From positions 31,020 to 95,019 of the forward strand of contig CACRXP010000705.1 in NCBI GenBank assembly GCA_902702965.1: a stretch of DNA of 64,000 bases. The letters run 5' to 3'. This document shows, piece by piece, positions 36,541 through 48,439 of the stretch (its first letter is position 1; every line of letters begins with the position of its first letter). This DNA comes from Spirometra erinaceieuropaei. Taxonomy: Eukaryota; Platyhelminthes; Cestoda; Diphyllobothriidea; Diphyllobothriidae. The position numbers were made by a program, and so were the translations under genes. Under the pieces are notes generated by a model that did not search any database, was not told the DNA's origin, and saw only the letters and a list, made by a program, of their open reading frames with translations.

Positions 36541-36941
36541 GGAAAACAGATCTCATTGATGAGGGAGTGTGTGTCAAAATTTAATGGTCCACCAAAGGTC
36601 CCAATGTTCAGTAGGTCAGCAGAAAATCTGCTGCACCTTGGGGCAGCCTTAAAAAGCCACACGTCATGCGGATGATTTCGAAACGTTATAGAGCGGGAAC
36701 CAACTCAATGGTCAGATTACTTACCACGAACTCACTCCCTAACTCAAAGTTTGTTATTTTGTGAAATTTACTATTTGTTTATTATTTCACTCCTTTTTTC
36801 ATTTCTATTGTCCTGCATTAGCGCAGTAATTAATGTTCGGCACAAATCCCCGCAAATGCAATGTTTTCTCTCATTTCGTCAGCCTACTCCTTAGTTTGTT
36901 GCTCACCTTCAAAACTCACTTTACCATAAATCTCATGTGGC

Positions 36942-37211
36942 ATGATCCATAGTCTAATGACAGTTAAGTGGGTTCCTTCTCTATACCTTTGGTATTACTC
37001 TCGACAGCCAAATTCTCTAACCTGGCAAGCGAAAATCTCATTCACAGTGGCTGTGGTGTTCCAAAAGTTTCATTTTATCCATTTTATTTTATCTCTAACA
37101 ATCTCAAAGGACTGCATATTAGTTGCATATCTTGATGATATGGCTGTTCGCCACCCACTTAAAAACAAGACAAATATTCGGTCTCTAAAGAATGGACTTA
37201 GTCATGTCTAA
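36942..37211 (+). pseudogene. LINE reverse-transcriptase scrap (catalytic box region)
   Basis: The plus-strand frame ends FHFIHFILSLTISKDCILVAYLDDMAVRHPLKNK, then RSLKNGL. YLDD corresponds to the YXDD catalytic box. The match to the minus-strand frame at 6758-6952 (AVYHPLKN, RSLKNGL) extends into the 3' DNA, so both derive from one LINE family. The upstream RT motifs are lost. Confidence 0.5.
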
Positions 37212-38169
37212 GTGTGGTTGTAATAAAATAGTATCGCACTGAATAAACACAATTCAGTCCAATGGATTATGTTACTGCGACCCTCTTTTGGTCCTCAATC
37301 GTTAAATGGCCTTCTCGTATGAGGTATCCGCCTTCAGTTACCTTCTTTTTACTTTTACACCATGCTGTTTATTTCTTCTCGAAATTGAGACCCTTTTACG
37401 TAAATATATGAATAGCATTACGATATATAGCGTTTGCGTTCTAAAAATGCGCCTAAACTCTAGGTCTTGTGATTCGTGCATTCCTTCATTCTTCCTGTCA
37501 TCTCATTGCTGTCCTGCAACTTTTCCCCTTTTGTTTAAGTATATATTTATTTTAAATCTTGCCGACGAATGCTTGCGTCGGTTGCCAAGGTGCCCAAGGC
37601 TTTATTGTCGATAACATAATGCAACTGCATTGTAAAAGGGTTTAGCGAATTGCTGGTCAAATTCTGGATGACATTTTTACTCCGATATTCCTAAGTACTT
37701 TCCTTTAATTTCTTTTGCCGTATGCGCTGTGGGTTTCAACATATGCATTGGAAAGTTCTGCATCGCCGGCCTGTCACACTATCAAATGTAAGAAAAGACA
37801 GAAATACTGAAAGTAAGACCACATGTGACCAGGCGAGTGCAATTCCTTTCAGTTTAAGCGTTTGGAGCTGAGTAACTCGACATTTAGACTTTCTCTGAGG
37901 AAGGTAATTTGTACGGAATTCTTTACCGTTATATTTTACCGATTGCGGAAATGAAATCTTGAATTAGCAAAAACATATTCCACAGCCAATGTATTTTCCT
38001 GTCATATTGCGAAAAAAATTTCCAAATATTTTGGTTGCCTGAACATAGTTTATTCGAAACAGCACGCCCCATTGCGTTAAATCACCATTCCAAATATTTC
38101 GACTCATCTGAATCTGTGGTTATGCGTTTGATAGGCGAGAAAACACGCAGGTAACAAAAATATGGTCAC

Positions 38170-39700
38170 GTAAACCGAGTAGATATTGCGCATATACTTC
38201 TCTCTTGACTCCTTCTGTACTGTGAACACGATTTTACAGAATCCTATGTGTTAAAGGAAGAGGCATTTGTAGTAGTTTGTGGCCGAATGAAACGGATGGA
38301 TCGTTTGCTGTGTTCATTTTCTAGTATGTTCTGCTTATTTCACTTCAAATTATGGTCGCTAATTTGCCCGAAAGATTGAGACTATGTTTGCGTTTATTTC
38401 TTTTCACGTCTTTGCTTGAGTAGGCGAAACGACTATTGTCGTTGACTTAAACAGAAAACGTTTGGAAATTGCCCTCTAGTAGGTCGCGTGTAGGAAGGCG
38501 TATCTGTATAGATTTTGACTAAGTTGAACCTGTATCGTAACATATATCGACTCATATGGTAAAAGTAACATGCATGACCTAGTCTAGACTTTAATGACTG
38601 CTTTATGGTGCCTATGTGATTCACTTTCCGTCTCCTTTAATTTCTGTCGTAGTCCGCTGTCTTGTGCCCCAATTTCGCCGGGCGAACGGCAGTTAGTTGG
38701 TCTATCAGAACCTATCAATCCGAAATAAAAACATCGCGTGTGGCATATACGTTGCCTTCAGAGTTTGGTGACATTTTATTAATTATAACAAAAAATTGGC
38801 TTCGAAGGTGAATTCGAGCGTTTTGTGTAAAAGATTCAATAGACACGCAGTTTTTGTAGTACTCAGTGAGAACGGGTTTGGTGGCCGTGTAGCATTATGC
38901 TATACTATTTGTATTTCGCAAAATTAAATACGTATTATAGATGTCACATCACTCAACAGAAAACACCCTTTAGTAGTTCTGATTAGTGCATTCTAAAGGA
39001 TGTAATTACTTTCGAGTATTCAGTTTTGCAAAAAGCACTGCGACTAAATTCATGAAGGGAGACATGTTTGTACTTGACGAAAATGATTCGAGAATTTAAT
39101 TGTAGAAAAAAATTTTAAGTGAATTATTGACACTGGAAACACAGATGTTAAATTACCGGGTGCAGAAAAATGTTAAAAATATGTATGGTTTATAACCGCA
39201 AATTTAATTAAACTTACACTGACTATCCTTGAGGAATGCAGGCCTTCACAAATAAATTATAAAATTTTGACCTTGTGTAGAAGAAGGGAAGGAGAAACTA
39301 AATGTTATACTGAGTGCCATAGATTTAATGAACAGGTACGACAAATCATAACTAAGGGGCAATGCTTCAGTTGAAAAAAAATGTTATTAAATAAGTCAAG
39401 TGGAAAAAAAATGATGTGGAAATTCGAGGCATGCCAATTAAATACAACGGTACTATTTGAGTTTATGAAGTGTAAAATAAATGTAAATAACATGTTTGCC
39501 TGGGACGAATCGTGGCTTAAACAGGTATGTTCACCGATTTTAGTACGTACCTCAATCTTAATTTTTTCGTCTCCTTAATACAATCCAACCCATACATCGC
39601 TCACGGATTAACAGTTAATGAGGATGTTCTAGTTCTACTTCAGCCAGGCAAATGTAAAACAAAGAATACGATATTACTCAACTATATACGAAATGCGTGT
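38170..39700. repeat. Modules A and B in unit 3, second pair
   Basis: A (38,170-39,080) followed by a shortened B (39,090-39,700) leading into the C block, which parallels units 1 and 2. Confidence 0.6.
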
Positions 39701-39942
39701 CAAGGAAAACGGATCTCATTGCTGAAAGCCTGGGTGCCAAATGTTTAACTCACACCAACCTAACCATACGCAGACGTATGGTGAAAAATATTAGGACATT
39801 TTGGGGCAGCATTAAAAAGCCAAATGTCATGCGGACAATTTCGATAAAAAACCGGACCAAAAACAAGTGTTGCATAAATGCCCAGAACAGTCGGTTTCGT
39901 TTGTGCTTCCGAGTGGCAAAAAAAAACTACTAGCGTCGTCCT

Positions 39943-39990
39943 AACATTTTGCATGGAGATTTGCTACAGTCATCTACGCCGAGCAAATAA
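39943..39990 (-). pseudogene. Candidate EGF-like exon, unit 3 (degraded)
   Basis: Minus strand LLGVDDCSKSPCKMLG. It aligns with GVDDCCKDPCKLSGQC of unit 1 but loses the last cysteine. Confidence 0.25.
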
Positions 39991-41140
39991 CAAATGGTTA
40001 TGAAGACCGTAAGTGGCGCACAAAATAGGCGACGTGTGCAATGTTAGCGTTGGCGGCCTTGCTTTTCGGATTTCAACTCCAAGTCATCATCTCGCAAAGT
40101 GGCCGACATAACCGGGCCAAGTCGATGTTGACATGTGCGCGTCATAATTCACACACTTTTTTACCTAGCCTACTTTTTAGCAATTTTTGCGTTGAGTAAA
40201 CTCATTCCAGTGTTATGCTTTAAATTTTACATTGAGGTGTTCCAATCATGCCCGTTTAACTCGAGAAAAAAACCTTTTACACATTCTCACAACGCTCGCC
40301 GACTTTTTGGCATAACGGTATGTGATGTTATGGGTTTTCTTGGTAACACATCAAAACCACTTACGAATATAATGGGTACACGAATATGGAGGTAGTTTCC
40401 ACCAACATAAAATTTACGCAACTCGTAAGTGTCCACCAAATTCGTAAACGCATTTGAGCGTCCTTTATCTGTATGTTGATTTAACTGATATGGCGAAGCA
40501 TCCACTAAGCCGTCGACTAAGAGTCTATTCCGTATCGATACGACCTCAATGGTTTTCGATCTTCATAGACGCGGCATCACTGAGGAGACTCACAACTTAG
40601 AAATTGACAATTTTATTAACATGAGCAGTATGCCTCACTACTTTCCCACAATGCTTACTTGCCGTTCATCATACACAAACAATGGTCACGTACAGTTGTT
40701 TTTTTTCTGACCAGCGTACGCATCTGCATGCAGAAGATACTAGCAAATGCAAACGCTTTATTATGCCTAGCCTCATAATCCGTTGAATACAAATCAAAAT
40801 ACAAAGTTAAACGCGTCATTACTTAGTAGGATCATAAATAAGAAATTGACAATTTTGGAAACCTTAGCGGTATACCACATTTTTTACTTCCGTTTGATCA
40901 TGCACAAATAATGATCACGCACACTTGTTTATTTCTCACCAGCTTACGTATCTGCATAAAAACACATTATCATGTTTAGCCTCATCAGCTACTGAATAAA
41001 AATAGCTTTCGAAGCTGAGCTCAATAAAATATACTGTTAGCATATTCCGACATACATGCATCTGCCGAAATAAAAAAGGGAATAAGCTGCTTGGAAAAGT
41101 GTATTGCTAACTATTCAACATTCACGACTGAACTGACAAC

Positions 41141-41508
41141 CATGTGTCTATTTCTAGACAAGTTGAATTATCTGTATGGTTGACGAGGGCACGCAAATTT
41201 GCATAAACACAGCTAGGTAATTGCCCACTACGCAATGCTAATTTTGTGTAAGCCGGAAGGTGTGATATGGATGCATTGGCCCTACAACTAAGGGGTTGTC
41301 CTCTTCTTGTTGAAAATGTTTGTGAGACAGCCGCTTGCAAATCGTGAAAGTTGACATCAACAAGACGCAAACGGAAGTTGTTCCAAATGACGCCGCATTC
41401 TGCACGGTACTCAAACGTAGCCAGAGCATTAAGGTGCTTCACTCGAATTTCCACGGCCTTTTCCTCCATGAGCGGCTCGTTTGCTGGCGGCGAACAGCCT
41501 TCCAAATT
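41141..41508 (-). CDS. Exon Y, secreted-protein gene copy 3 (368 nt)
   Basis: The exon starts after acceptor ttttttcag with AATTTGGAAGG, in phase 0. It is open throughout and begins NLEGCSPPANEPLMEEKAVE. Inside are ATFEYRAECGVIWNNFRLRL, LSCRANASIS (a possible N-glycosylation site), PAYTKLALRS and TCLEIDTW. The proposed donor is ACATG/gttgtc. Identity with copy 2 is high in the FEYRAECGVIW..FRLRLVDVNF core and looser at the ends. This is the best-preserved Y exon together with copy 2. No domain family recognised. Confidence 0.65.
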
Positions 41509-41739
41509 CTGAAAAAAACTGAACATGATTAAGCATTGCAGTACACAAGGACATGTTGACATTTCAAGTGGAGTATATGCAGGGAATTTGCAAAATTACT
41601 TCTTTTCATAATTTCAACATTTATAGTGTTCAAAATAGCTACAGTGCTGTATTCGTGAAAAAGGAAAATATCCCAATTTTTAACTTATTTTAAAACAGGT
41701 TATAACAGTCAACGATTATGCAATTTTTTATAAACCTAC

Positions 41740-41972
41740 CGAATACTTCAAAGAATACCTTATATACGGAAAGTAAACTTGACACTCAAATGTCATATTA
41801 AATCTCGGCTGAATCTTAAACCGACGACAGCCACCAATGGTAGGTTTGTCCGACACATTCATGCGCATCAGAGTGTAGGAGTTTGGGCTATGATATATAC
41901 TCCAAATGCCTGACGGAATTCGTTGAAGCAGATAATAATGGTCCATGCTATCGTTTTTGCATTTCATTGACT
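41740..41972 (-). CDS. Exon X, secreted-protein gene copy 3 (233 nt)
   Basis: The exon lies between acceptor ttttctgtag and donor TTCG/gtaggt. The open frame contains MKCKNDSMDHYYLLQRIPSG, GIWSIYHSPNSYT, KPTIGGC and RFNMTFECQVYFPYIRYSL. It joins exon Y in phase 0 over a 231-nt intron. It is the same length as in copy 2, and the acceptor, donor, CKND and NMT..C positions are shared. Confidence 0.68.
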
Positions 41973-42843
41973 CTACAGAAAACGGTGTGCTCAGTGTGTA
42001 TCTTTATATTTGTAAATGTTTGAAGAAAACAGTCTATACTATTATAGGCTATAACACACTTTTGAACTTATCCCATTACATGCTGTAGCATATGCATATA
42101 TATATATATTTATATTTAAAATGTCGATGGCAGAAGTGAGTAGTACTTGTCGATTGCATTCTTCCATCGGACATTAAAATATATAGTCACTTTTCATTAA
42201 GTCTTGTTAGCATTTCAACTGAACTTCCACTTCCTGTACCGTCATTTTGTCTGAAACTTTTAACATACGGCTACCTTCGACTTGATGGCTTGCATATTGA
42301 ACAAATCAATGGTTATCAAGGATTTGCGGCCGATTATAGGTGTACGTGATGCATTTAAATGTAGAAAGTTCTGGATATTTTGCATTGGTTAATTCATGAA
42401 GTCAGCGTAATTTGCAATCACCACTGCAGAAGCTTATTCAGAATACAAGTTAAAGCAACATCCATCACATAATTGATAGTGGTCGGCATTGAACCAGAAT
42501 TAAATGGTTTAATTAAAATTGTGGTTTCGGACGTAGCCACATAATACGGCATAGCATGGCCTGTCAAATTACACAAAATGGAACATTTGCTTATTTTTTT
42601 GCAAAAATATGCCCTAGGAACCTTTTTGGGATTATCAAATACTTTGTGAAAATATCCTTTTTTGGCAAACTACAAAGACATGTGTGTGCATCTTAAGTTA
42701 AGGCCTTCTATTCGGAGGTTAAATAAAGTCCATGGTATGTCTGCCTATATTTTTTCAAATAAACACTCCTCATACGACAGTGATCAATTTAACGTTTATT
42801 AGCGTTCTTTAATTACGGTAAATTATTGAAGGTCCTAGATTAC

Positions 42844-42957
42844 TTTGTACATTACATAGACAGTCAAGAGTGGCAGACCATTACCCTCAGAGTGTCTGCA
42901 GCCGTAGGCGGACATTACAGGCCAAATGACAAGTATCAATGTTGACAAGAGTTCCAT
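42844..42957 (-). CDS. Exon 1 (signal peptide), secreted-protein gene copy 3 (114 nt)
   Basis: 38 codons from ATG 42957. The signal peptide MELLSTLILVIWPVMSAYG is followed by GCRHSEGNGLPLLTVY. The donor gtaatc ends the exon in phase 0. The longer frame to 43017 crosses the TATA box and is rejected. The conserved mature start (GCRH.EGNG.PL) in three copies suggests that the segment just after cleavage matters to the product. Confidence 0.7.
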
Positions 42958-43005
42958 TGATTTGGAAGATCGTTGGCTGCGCATAATAGCACTTATCTGT
43001 TTGCG

Positions 43006-43058
43006 TTTATAGTGCACGAAATGCGCCAGGCGGCGCTGCCAAATTTAAGCCACATTGG
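43006..43058 (-). promoter_or_regulatory. Conserved core promoter, copy 3
   Basis: Minus strand: CCAAT (43058-43054), ggcagcgccgcctggcgc, cgtgcac, then TATAAA (43011-43006), 54 nt upstream of the ATG. The implied 5' leader is only about 20-25 nt, if initiation is about 30 nt after TATA. Confidence 0.65.
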
Positions 43059-43059
43059 A

Positions 43060-44520
43060 GATTGCAGCAAATGTCATTGGCCGCATAAGTCGCCATCTAC
43101 TGGCAGGCTACGAAATATGACTCGCAGAATGCTGTAGGAGTCAGCGCCAATGAGAATCTCGTCGTGCCAAAAATTTGAGCTGTCTTTCAGATCATTCCTT
43201 AAACCTATTGTGCACGAAGCCTGGGATAAAATAATAAGTCAGTTTGTTGTCGTCGTTTGTGAGTACAAATCTGATGAGCAATATCTGTTCACTCGGCTCT
43301 TCACGTTCCTAACTGCCGCACATAATACCGGTGTCCTTTATCCGTTTTCTTAAATTATCACCAAGACAAATCACGGGTAAGTTGTTGCTTTACAAGTGCA
43401 CAACCTTCGAACACTTACAAATGCAGCAGTGCAAGGAAGAAAGTCCTTATTGACACAAAATAGCGAAATGTGCTCTTACAGCCTTGACGACCCGACCTAT
43501 AATTAAACCGCTAAATTCGTGACAGACTTTATGGGCTGTCAGTAATACGCGCCTTTCTATATGCGAACTTGAGGTGCGACATCGCATTTGATCTAACCTT
43601 GTAGGACGTGCTGAATTTTCGATAGAAGCACTGACAAACTAATCATAGAGAGCCATTTGCATTGAAAGTCATGTTAAAAATCTTGCTGTACGCTAAAAAA
43701 CGAATCCGAGCGTCAAACTGTCCAAATATCTGTTGTTGCGTAGGGGTAGCTGATAATGGTCGATGCGTTAGAATTGCCCGTTTCGATCGCTGTTAGCCCA
43801 GTCGGCAATTGTCATTTAAATAAACAAACACGTTATGTGCCTTCCTGACATTATGCTGGGTGGTCATTATCGTTTAGAAAATGACAAATGTTGTTATATC
43901 AAATCAGATAAAATCTAGCTTGAAAATTTTCATTGCATAACAACACGTTTGCAGATTCCTGAACTTTCGAAATCATTTGCATCAGCCGTATGGAATGTTG
44001 ACCTGAAATGCTATGACCAGGCGCATGATCAGATCAATTATTAATTAGCCAGGTAAGACACCATTGGAAATCGTTCGTTCTGCAGTTGAATTTAAATAAA
44101 AGAATTTCATTAAGATAGCTGTCAAATGCTGAGCTGTTGACCCACATCGTAGGCAATTGATATCATCTTGGGGTGTTGATTAAGCAACTGAGGAATCTGC
44201 CAGCATGTGTGTTGGGACCTCGCAGAACACAGTCCTGTAAACCTAGTGCGTCACATGTGGAGGAACGGAATGCTTTAGCGCACAAAAGAAAAATTAACTC
44301 CGCAAAAAACACCGAAAATGCAGTAGGGTCTTTTACGGTTAAACCTAAAATGCAACGTGCAATGGCCAAGTGCTTTGTCTGTTTTCTCTGACGTTTGAGC
44401 ATACGCGAATACGATGGCCTCCTTACTGAATTGTTTGGGTGTACAATGGCAGTCAAACTGACTCTCAGTATGTGGCCTAGCTCATGAAATGTCAACGGAA
44501 ATTCCAACACGCTATTTTGT
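43060..44520. other. Upstream flank of gene copy 3, repeats only
   Basis: Matches 27,000-28,300 block by block (gttgttgctttacaagtgcacaacc; gacaaactaatcatagag; ttaaataaaagaatttcatt) and the repeat H segment at 30,180-30,480. The minus-strand frame at 44163-44510 (115 codons) is the longest open version of that segment, but its homologues are broken. No gene called. Confidence 0.5.
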
Positions 44521-45930
44521 TTCGAAAAAAATTAATTAATCAGTGCTGTACAACGGGTCTGCTAGCAAAATAATACTATAATATTTCGTTTACCATATGA
44601 TGCCGGCTTTTGAATGATCTACCTTGCAAAAACTGCTTTCTGTAAAATAATATCTGTTTATGTGGCACGGAGTTTTCTCAATAATTTTGGTTGACTCTAA
44701 ATAACGAATTATATTTCATGAAACAATTTATGAACACTATGCAGTCCCCCTTAATTTGCATCGAGATATATGTGTTTTTCCATACGCAAAAAGTATACGA
44801 TTTGCAGAATCGATACCCTTAATCCAAGTGTAACGGTACAGATAGGTCACATTTATTTGGGAATTAGAAAATTTTTTGCAAAAAAATAATAGAACTTCCT
44901 CGAATATAAGGTTGAATGAAGACGAAATTGTCTACCAAATGAGCAAAACAGGAATTATTTTATGCATGTTTCCCATGACAGTATCCTTTTCTTCAATACA
45001 CATCTGAAAACCAGACTTGAAACCTAGGGTTAAATTAGTCTTACGTGGCAGCGAAATGTTTGCAAGAGGACTATCGCAATTGAGAATGGCCTTCAGAATT
45101 TGTCTTATTGAACTATAGGTTATAGTATAAAATTATTTACTCCTGAGTACACACATATCCATGAAGATTCTATAAGTAGCTATTTGTTGGGTGCATCTCT
45201 GTCTATTGATTTCCGATGCCCACCTATGTAAAATACGCAAATGCGTACGCCAACAAACAAAAATACCCTTCCCTTTGGCGAACTTTTGCGATTCTCGGCG
45301 AATTTTGAACCCGACCTAAAGGTTTATCAGCGCTTTAATTTTTATCCTTTGCTCTTAACCTTCTTATTTATAAGAACTCGAAATAATTAATTACGAACAT
45401 ATATGGAGCAATGATACGATCATTTGCCTGCACATTGTTTGTCGGCGGCCTTCAATGCTTGAACGCATATTTACCCTCATGGTTTATAGGAAAATCAAAG
45501 TTTGCTTGCTTGATCTCGGGCCTGGGTTTTGTCGCACTGGGGACGGACCTGGGACCTATGTTGGTATCTTTTGCACACTATCAGCAGCTGCAACGTCACT
45601 GTTTAAGGGGACAGTAATTTAGCAAAATAAAGTGCACACCGGATCGAGGGACTTTTTGGCAGAGGTTTCAAAGAGCTGGATCGGCTTTCCATTATCAAAA
45701 TTCTAGTGAAAAATATTGATCAGAATTTTGAATAGACATCCTTGAGCTAAACGATTTTTGACTTCTTTCGCTGCCTTGGTCTACCGACCGTTGCCTGTGA
45801 GTGCTGGTAGAATCCTATATTATGTGTTGTCAAATTAATTGAACTTAGTTGCGTTTGCTTCCTCCTTTGGATGAATTGGACGACAGAACATGTTTGCTCG
45901 GTATTCTCAGGCTCTGTATGACTGTCTTGT
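44520..45930. other. Dispersed repeat K and unassigned sequence
   Basis: About 44,940-45,200 and 45,400-45,640 are fragments of the block also at 4,905-5,340 and 48,430-48,860 (ggacctgggacct.tgttggtatcttttgc.cact). No gene is supported. The rest shows nothing recognisable. Confidence 0.45.
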
Positions 45931-46540
45931 CTTCATCACGACGTATGTGGTGACGTAGGATTTTTATAGGCCGAATAAGGCTCTAGATGTCCGTTGATGG
46001 ACTTGGCATCTGAGTACCAAACCCCAAGTGTGAAACGTCCTGTACTTGGGGCGTCCCTGCCTAAGACGACTGCTACTTGGAAAGCAAAACTGTGACTTGT
46101 TTCCCTCATGTTAGCCGCAAGCTGTGAGTTTCCGGTTTCCCCAACGTAGTTGCAGTCTCCATCGTAACAAAGCATTTGATATATAACTGATGATTTTCCA
46201 GTGGAAGGCAATATGTTTTCGGGCTGCATTAAACGGCCACGAATTGTTGCCTGGGGTCGACGGGCAATGCATACCCTTCCGGATCGCAACAGTCATGAAA
46301 CTGCCTCAGAGTGTCCTTTATTGTAAGGAATAGCCCTCTAAACTTAGGGTTTTTCTTCTTGTGGCCGTCGTCTGTTGACTCGGCGCTGGCTTCGCTTAAT
46401 TAAGTGGCTTGGATATCCATTAGTTCGAAAGAGTAGCCACAGCAGCTCTCCTAAACGCCAGGCAAACGTCCCTCGATCCGTGAGAACTTTGCTTTCCTCA
46501 TATTATCGATCCGGATCTATTACTTCTGCCCACCTGAGAG
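45930..46540 (-). pseudogene. Penelope-like element fragment: RT C-terminus and GIY-YIG endonuclease
   Basis: Reading from high to low coordinates: a segment like the PLE RT tail (FRTNGYPSHLIKR, compare FVQNGYPRAFISR in PLE 2), a linker with IPYNKGHSEAV (compare LPYIKGVSEAT), then a nuclease frame (46289-45936). The nuclease frame has SSVIYQMLC, CNYVGETG and a shortened R-containing helix before SHSFAFQ. Stops separate the RT tail from the nuclease, and part of the nuclease after YVGETG is deleted. It is decayed, and closest to the PLE 1/PLE 2 type. A degenerate tgatgaagac..gtc near 45,930 could be the ruined hammerhead. Confidence 0.65.
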
Positions 46541-46544
46541 AGTC

Positions 46545-48430
46545 ACTATATCTCCAGCGAATTTATATTCGTTGACAATTGATATATGAAAACCAGATTT
46601 GAAACGAAATGTTAGAACTTTCGTAGCGGAAAGTTCACAGGAGATCTACCAAAATTGGTAAGGACCTTAAGGCTTTATCATATTTCCCATTAGAAATTAT
46701 TGTATCCTAAAGATAATTGTCCGCGCATAGAATATTTGTCATACCCGATGTTTGAAAGCCTAACACAAATATTTTGCGAAAGAAAACTATGAAAATATGT
46801 TACAGCTCTCAATAAAAAGTCACGAGGGCCTTTGCTGTGTAGACGGAGTTACTTGGGATGATGATTGAAATAAGTGGCCTGTATCGTATAATATAAACCG
46901 CCATTGAGGAATGCGTCTTTAAAAATGGGTTTAGTGGATTTGTAACGCTGAACGTTACTTAGGATAACCACAAGGTAGCTATTAAGGGGATGAACGTCTT
47001 CCAAACAGCTGCAAATCATTACTTGGTAGAAATGTAATATCTGTGAGCTATGCATTTCCTACCTTGGTTATTGATCCACCTGAAGCAATTAAGCATTTCA
47101 CATTAAGTCATGTTGCAGTGATAAATATATATCTCGCGAAGTGATTGAGCCTCTGACCGTAGGTCGTGGTGCAGGGATAAACCTATATTTCAGCAACTAG
47201 CCTAGTACAAGTCAAGTTTACGAAGAAAATCTAGAATTATTTTTCAGATGTTTTAAAATAAAAAAAAAAGTTTAGGTCAACTTCTGCAAAAGGCAACTGA
47301 ATGCAATATCAACAGGCTCTACTGGATACCGACGACGGGTCGTAAGTTCGCATATATGAATAGACATATGCGAGGGGAAAAACACAAACTCTGTATCGCT
47401 TAATGCAGTTTGCAGACTGGACGTCACCCCTAGTTGCACCTCAAAATATTGACATCGCCATATTAATAATGATACTAACCACGTCTAAGACCACTTCGCC
47501 AAATAGGCTTTTCGCGTTTGGGATTATTTTATCTTCAATTTAATATTCCGAGCCTGACTTATTTGTCATGCATAATACCCGCAAGCTTGACAGAAAGATT
47601 TGGCGAAATAAAGCTATAAGAATAAGTTGCAGTTCTCACTGAAAAAACGAGCGGCTTTGATGGTTAGATTGAGTTACTTAGGATGTTGATTGAAGTAGTT
47701 GACCTGTTTACTATGATTCAAACCAGCATTGTGAAATGCGCCATTAAAAAGGAATGACTTAGGTGGATTTGTAGCTTTGAAGGGCACATAGGGTAATCAC
47801 ATGGTAGCTCAAGCATTCTACAATGCTGTCTTGTGAATGATGGTCTTCCAGATCGCTGCAAATTACTACTCAGTAGGAAATTACTATTTGTGAGGTATGC
47901 ATTTCCTACTTTGATTGTTGATGCCGCTAAAAGTAAAACTACGTACCTGCGAAATTCTGCAAACAAATAAAGTTTCGGGAGAACGTTTCCAGCTTTCGGA
48001 TAATGTTGCAGCGCCCCACGTACAACCGATTGCGCTTTGGGTTTATAATTACATGTTGTAGGCGTTGTGTTTATAAGAACTATCAGAGCCTGTTAACGTG
48101 CATGTGGGAAGTAGTAATATGATCTCGTGTCCGCTTCTCACTTACCCGCGGTCTTTAATGCTTGAAAGCATATATATATATGTTAATGGTCGTATACCGT
48201 ACTCCCGACCTAGATACTTGCTAAAAGCCCAGACACGTGTTTCGCCGATATTCTGCCGCTGCGTGACACAGCTGCGAGGGGTTCGGCTCTTCAGTGGGAC
48301 CCCCAGCGTTCTCTAGCGCTTTCCGGTATATATACATATATATATATATATGAAGAGAGAAGGCTCGTCGGAAAAATTGAGTTGATCTCGTAAATTTTGG
48401 AGCTGGTGACACCAACCCGTCTTGATCGAA
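46545..48430. repeat. Degenerate dispersed repeats (K and J)
   Basis: Repeat J, with landmarks gg.ggatttgta.c..tgaa and gaacgtcttcca.a..gctgcaaatcattact, occurs at about 46,840-47,090 and 47,640-47,950, and again at 52,555-52,850. Repeat K lies at about 46,610-46,700. TA runs lie at about 48,168-48,182 and 48,326-48,352. No gene is supported. Confidence 0.5.
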
Positions 48431-48439
48431 TGCAAAATT

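Larger units (their letters stand above)
34340..44500 (-). repeat. Segmental gene unit, copy 3 (exons open)
   Basis: Order: partial A (34,350), A-B (34,740-36,540), a segment with a LINE RT scrap, sequence matching 20,930-21,200, A-B again (38,170-39,700), C block, exons Y, X and 1, promoter, and upstream blocks to about 44,500. It has one more A-B pair than copy 2. Boundaries are approximate. Confidence 0.65.

Noticed and set aside
40287..40505. Frame with IIFVSGFDVLPRKP, partly shared with 15,166-15,453 and about 24,300
   Set aside because: A GTAAGT within it could be a splice donor in unit 3 only; coding status could not be settled.
44163..44510. 115-codon minus-strand frame with SVRRPS..LKR
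   Set aside because: Partly shared with 30,192-30,446, but the rest diverges in frame; not enough to call a gene.
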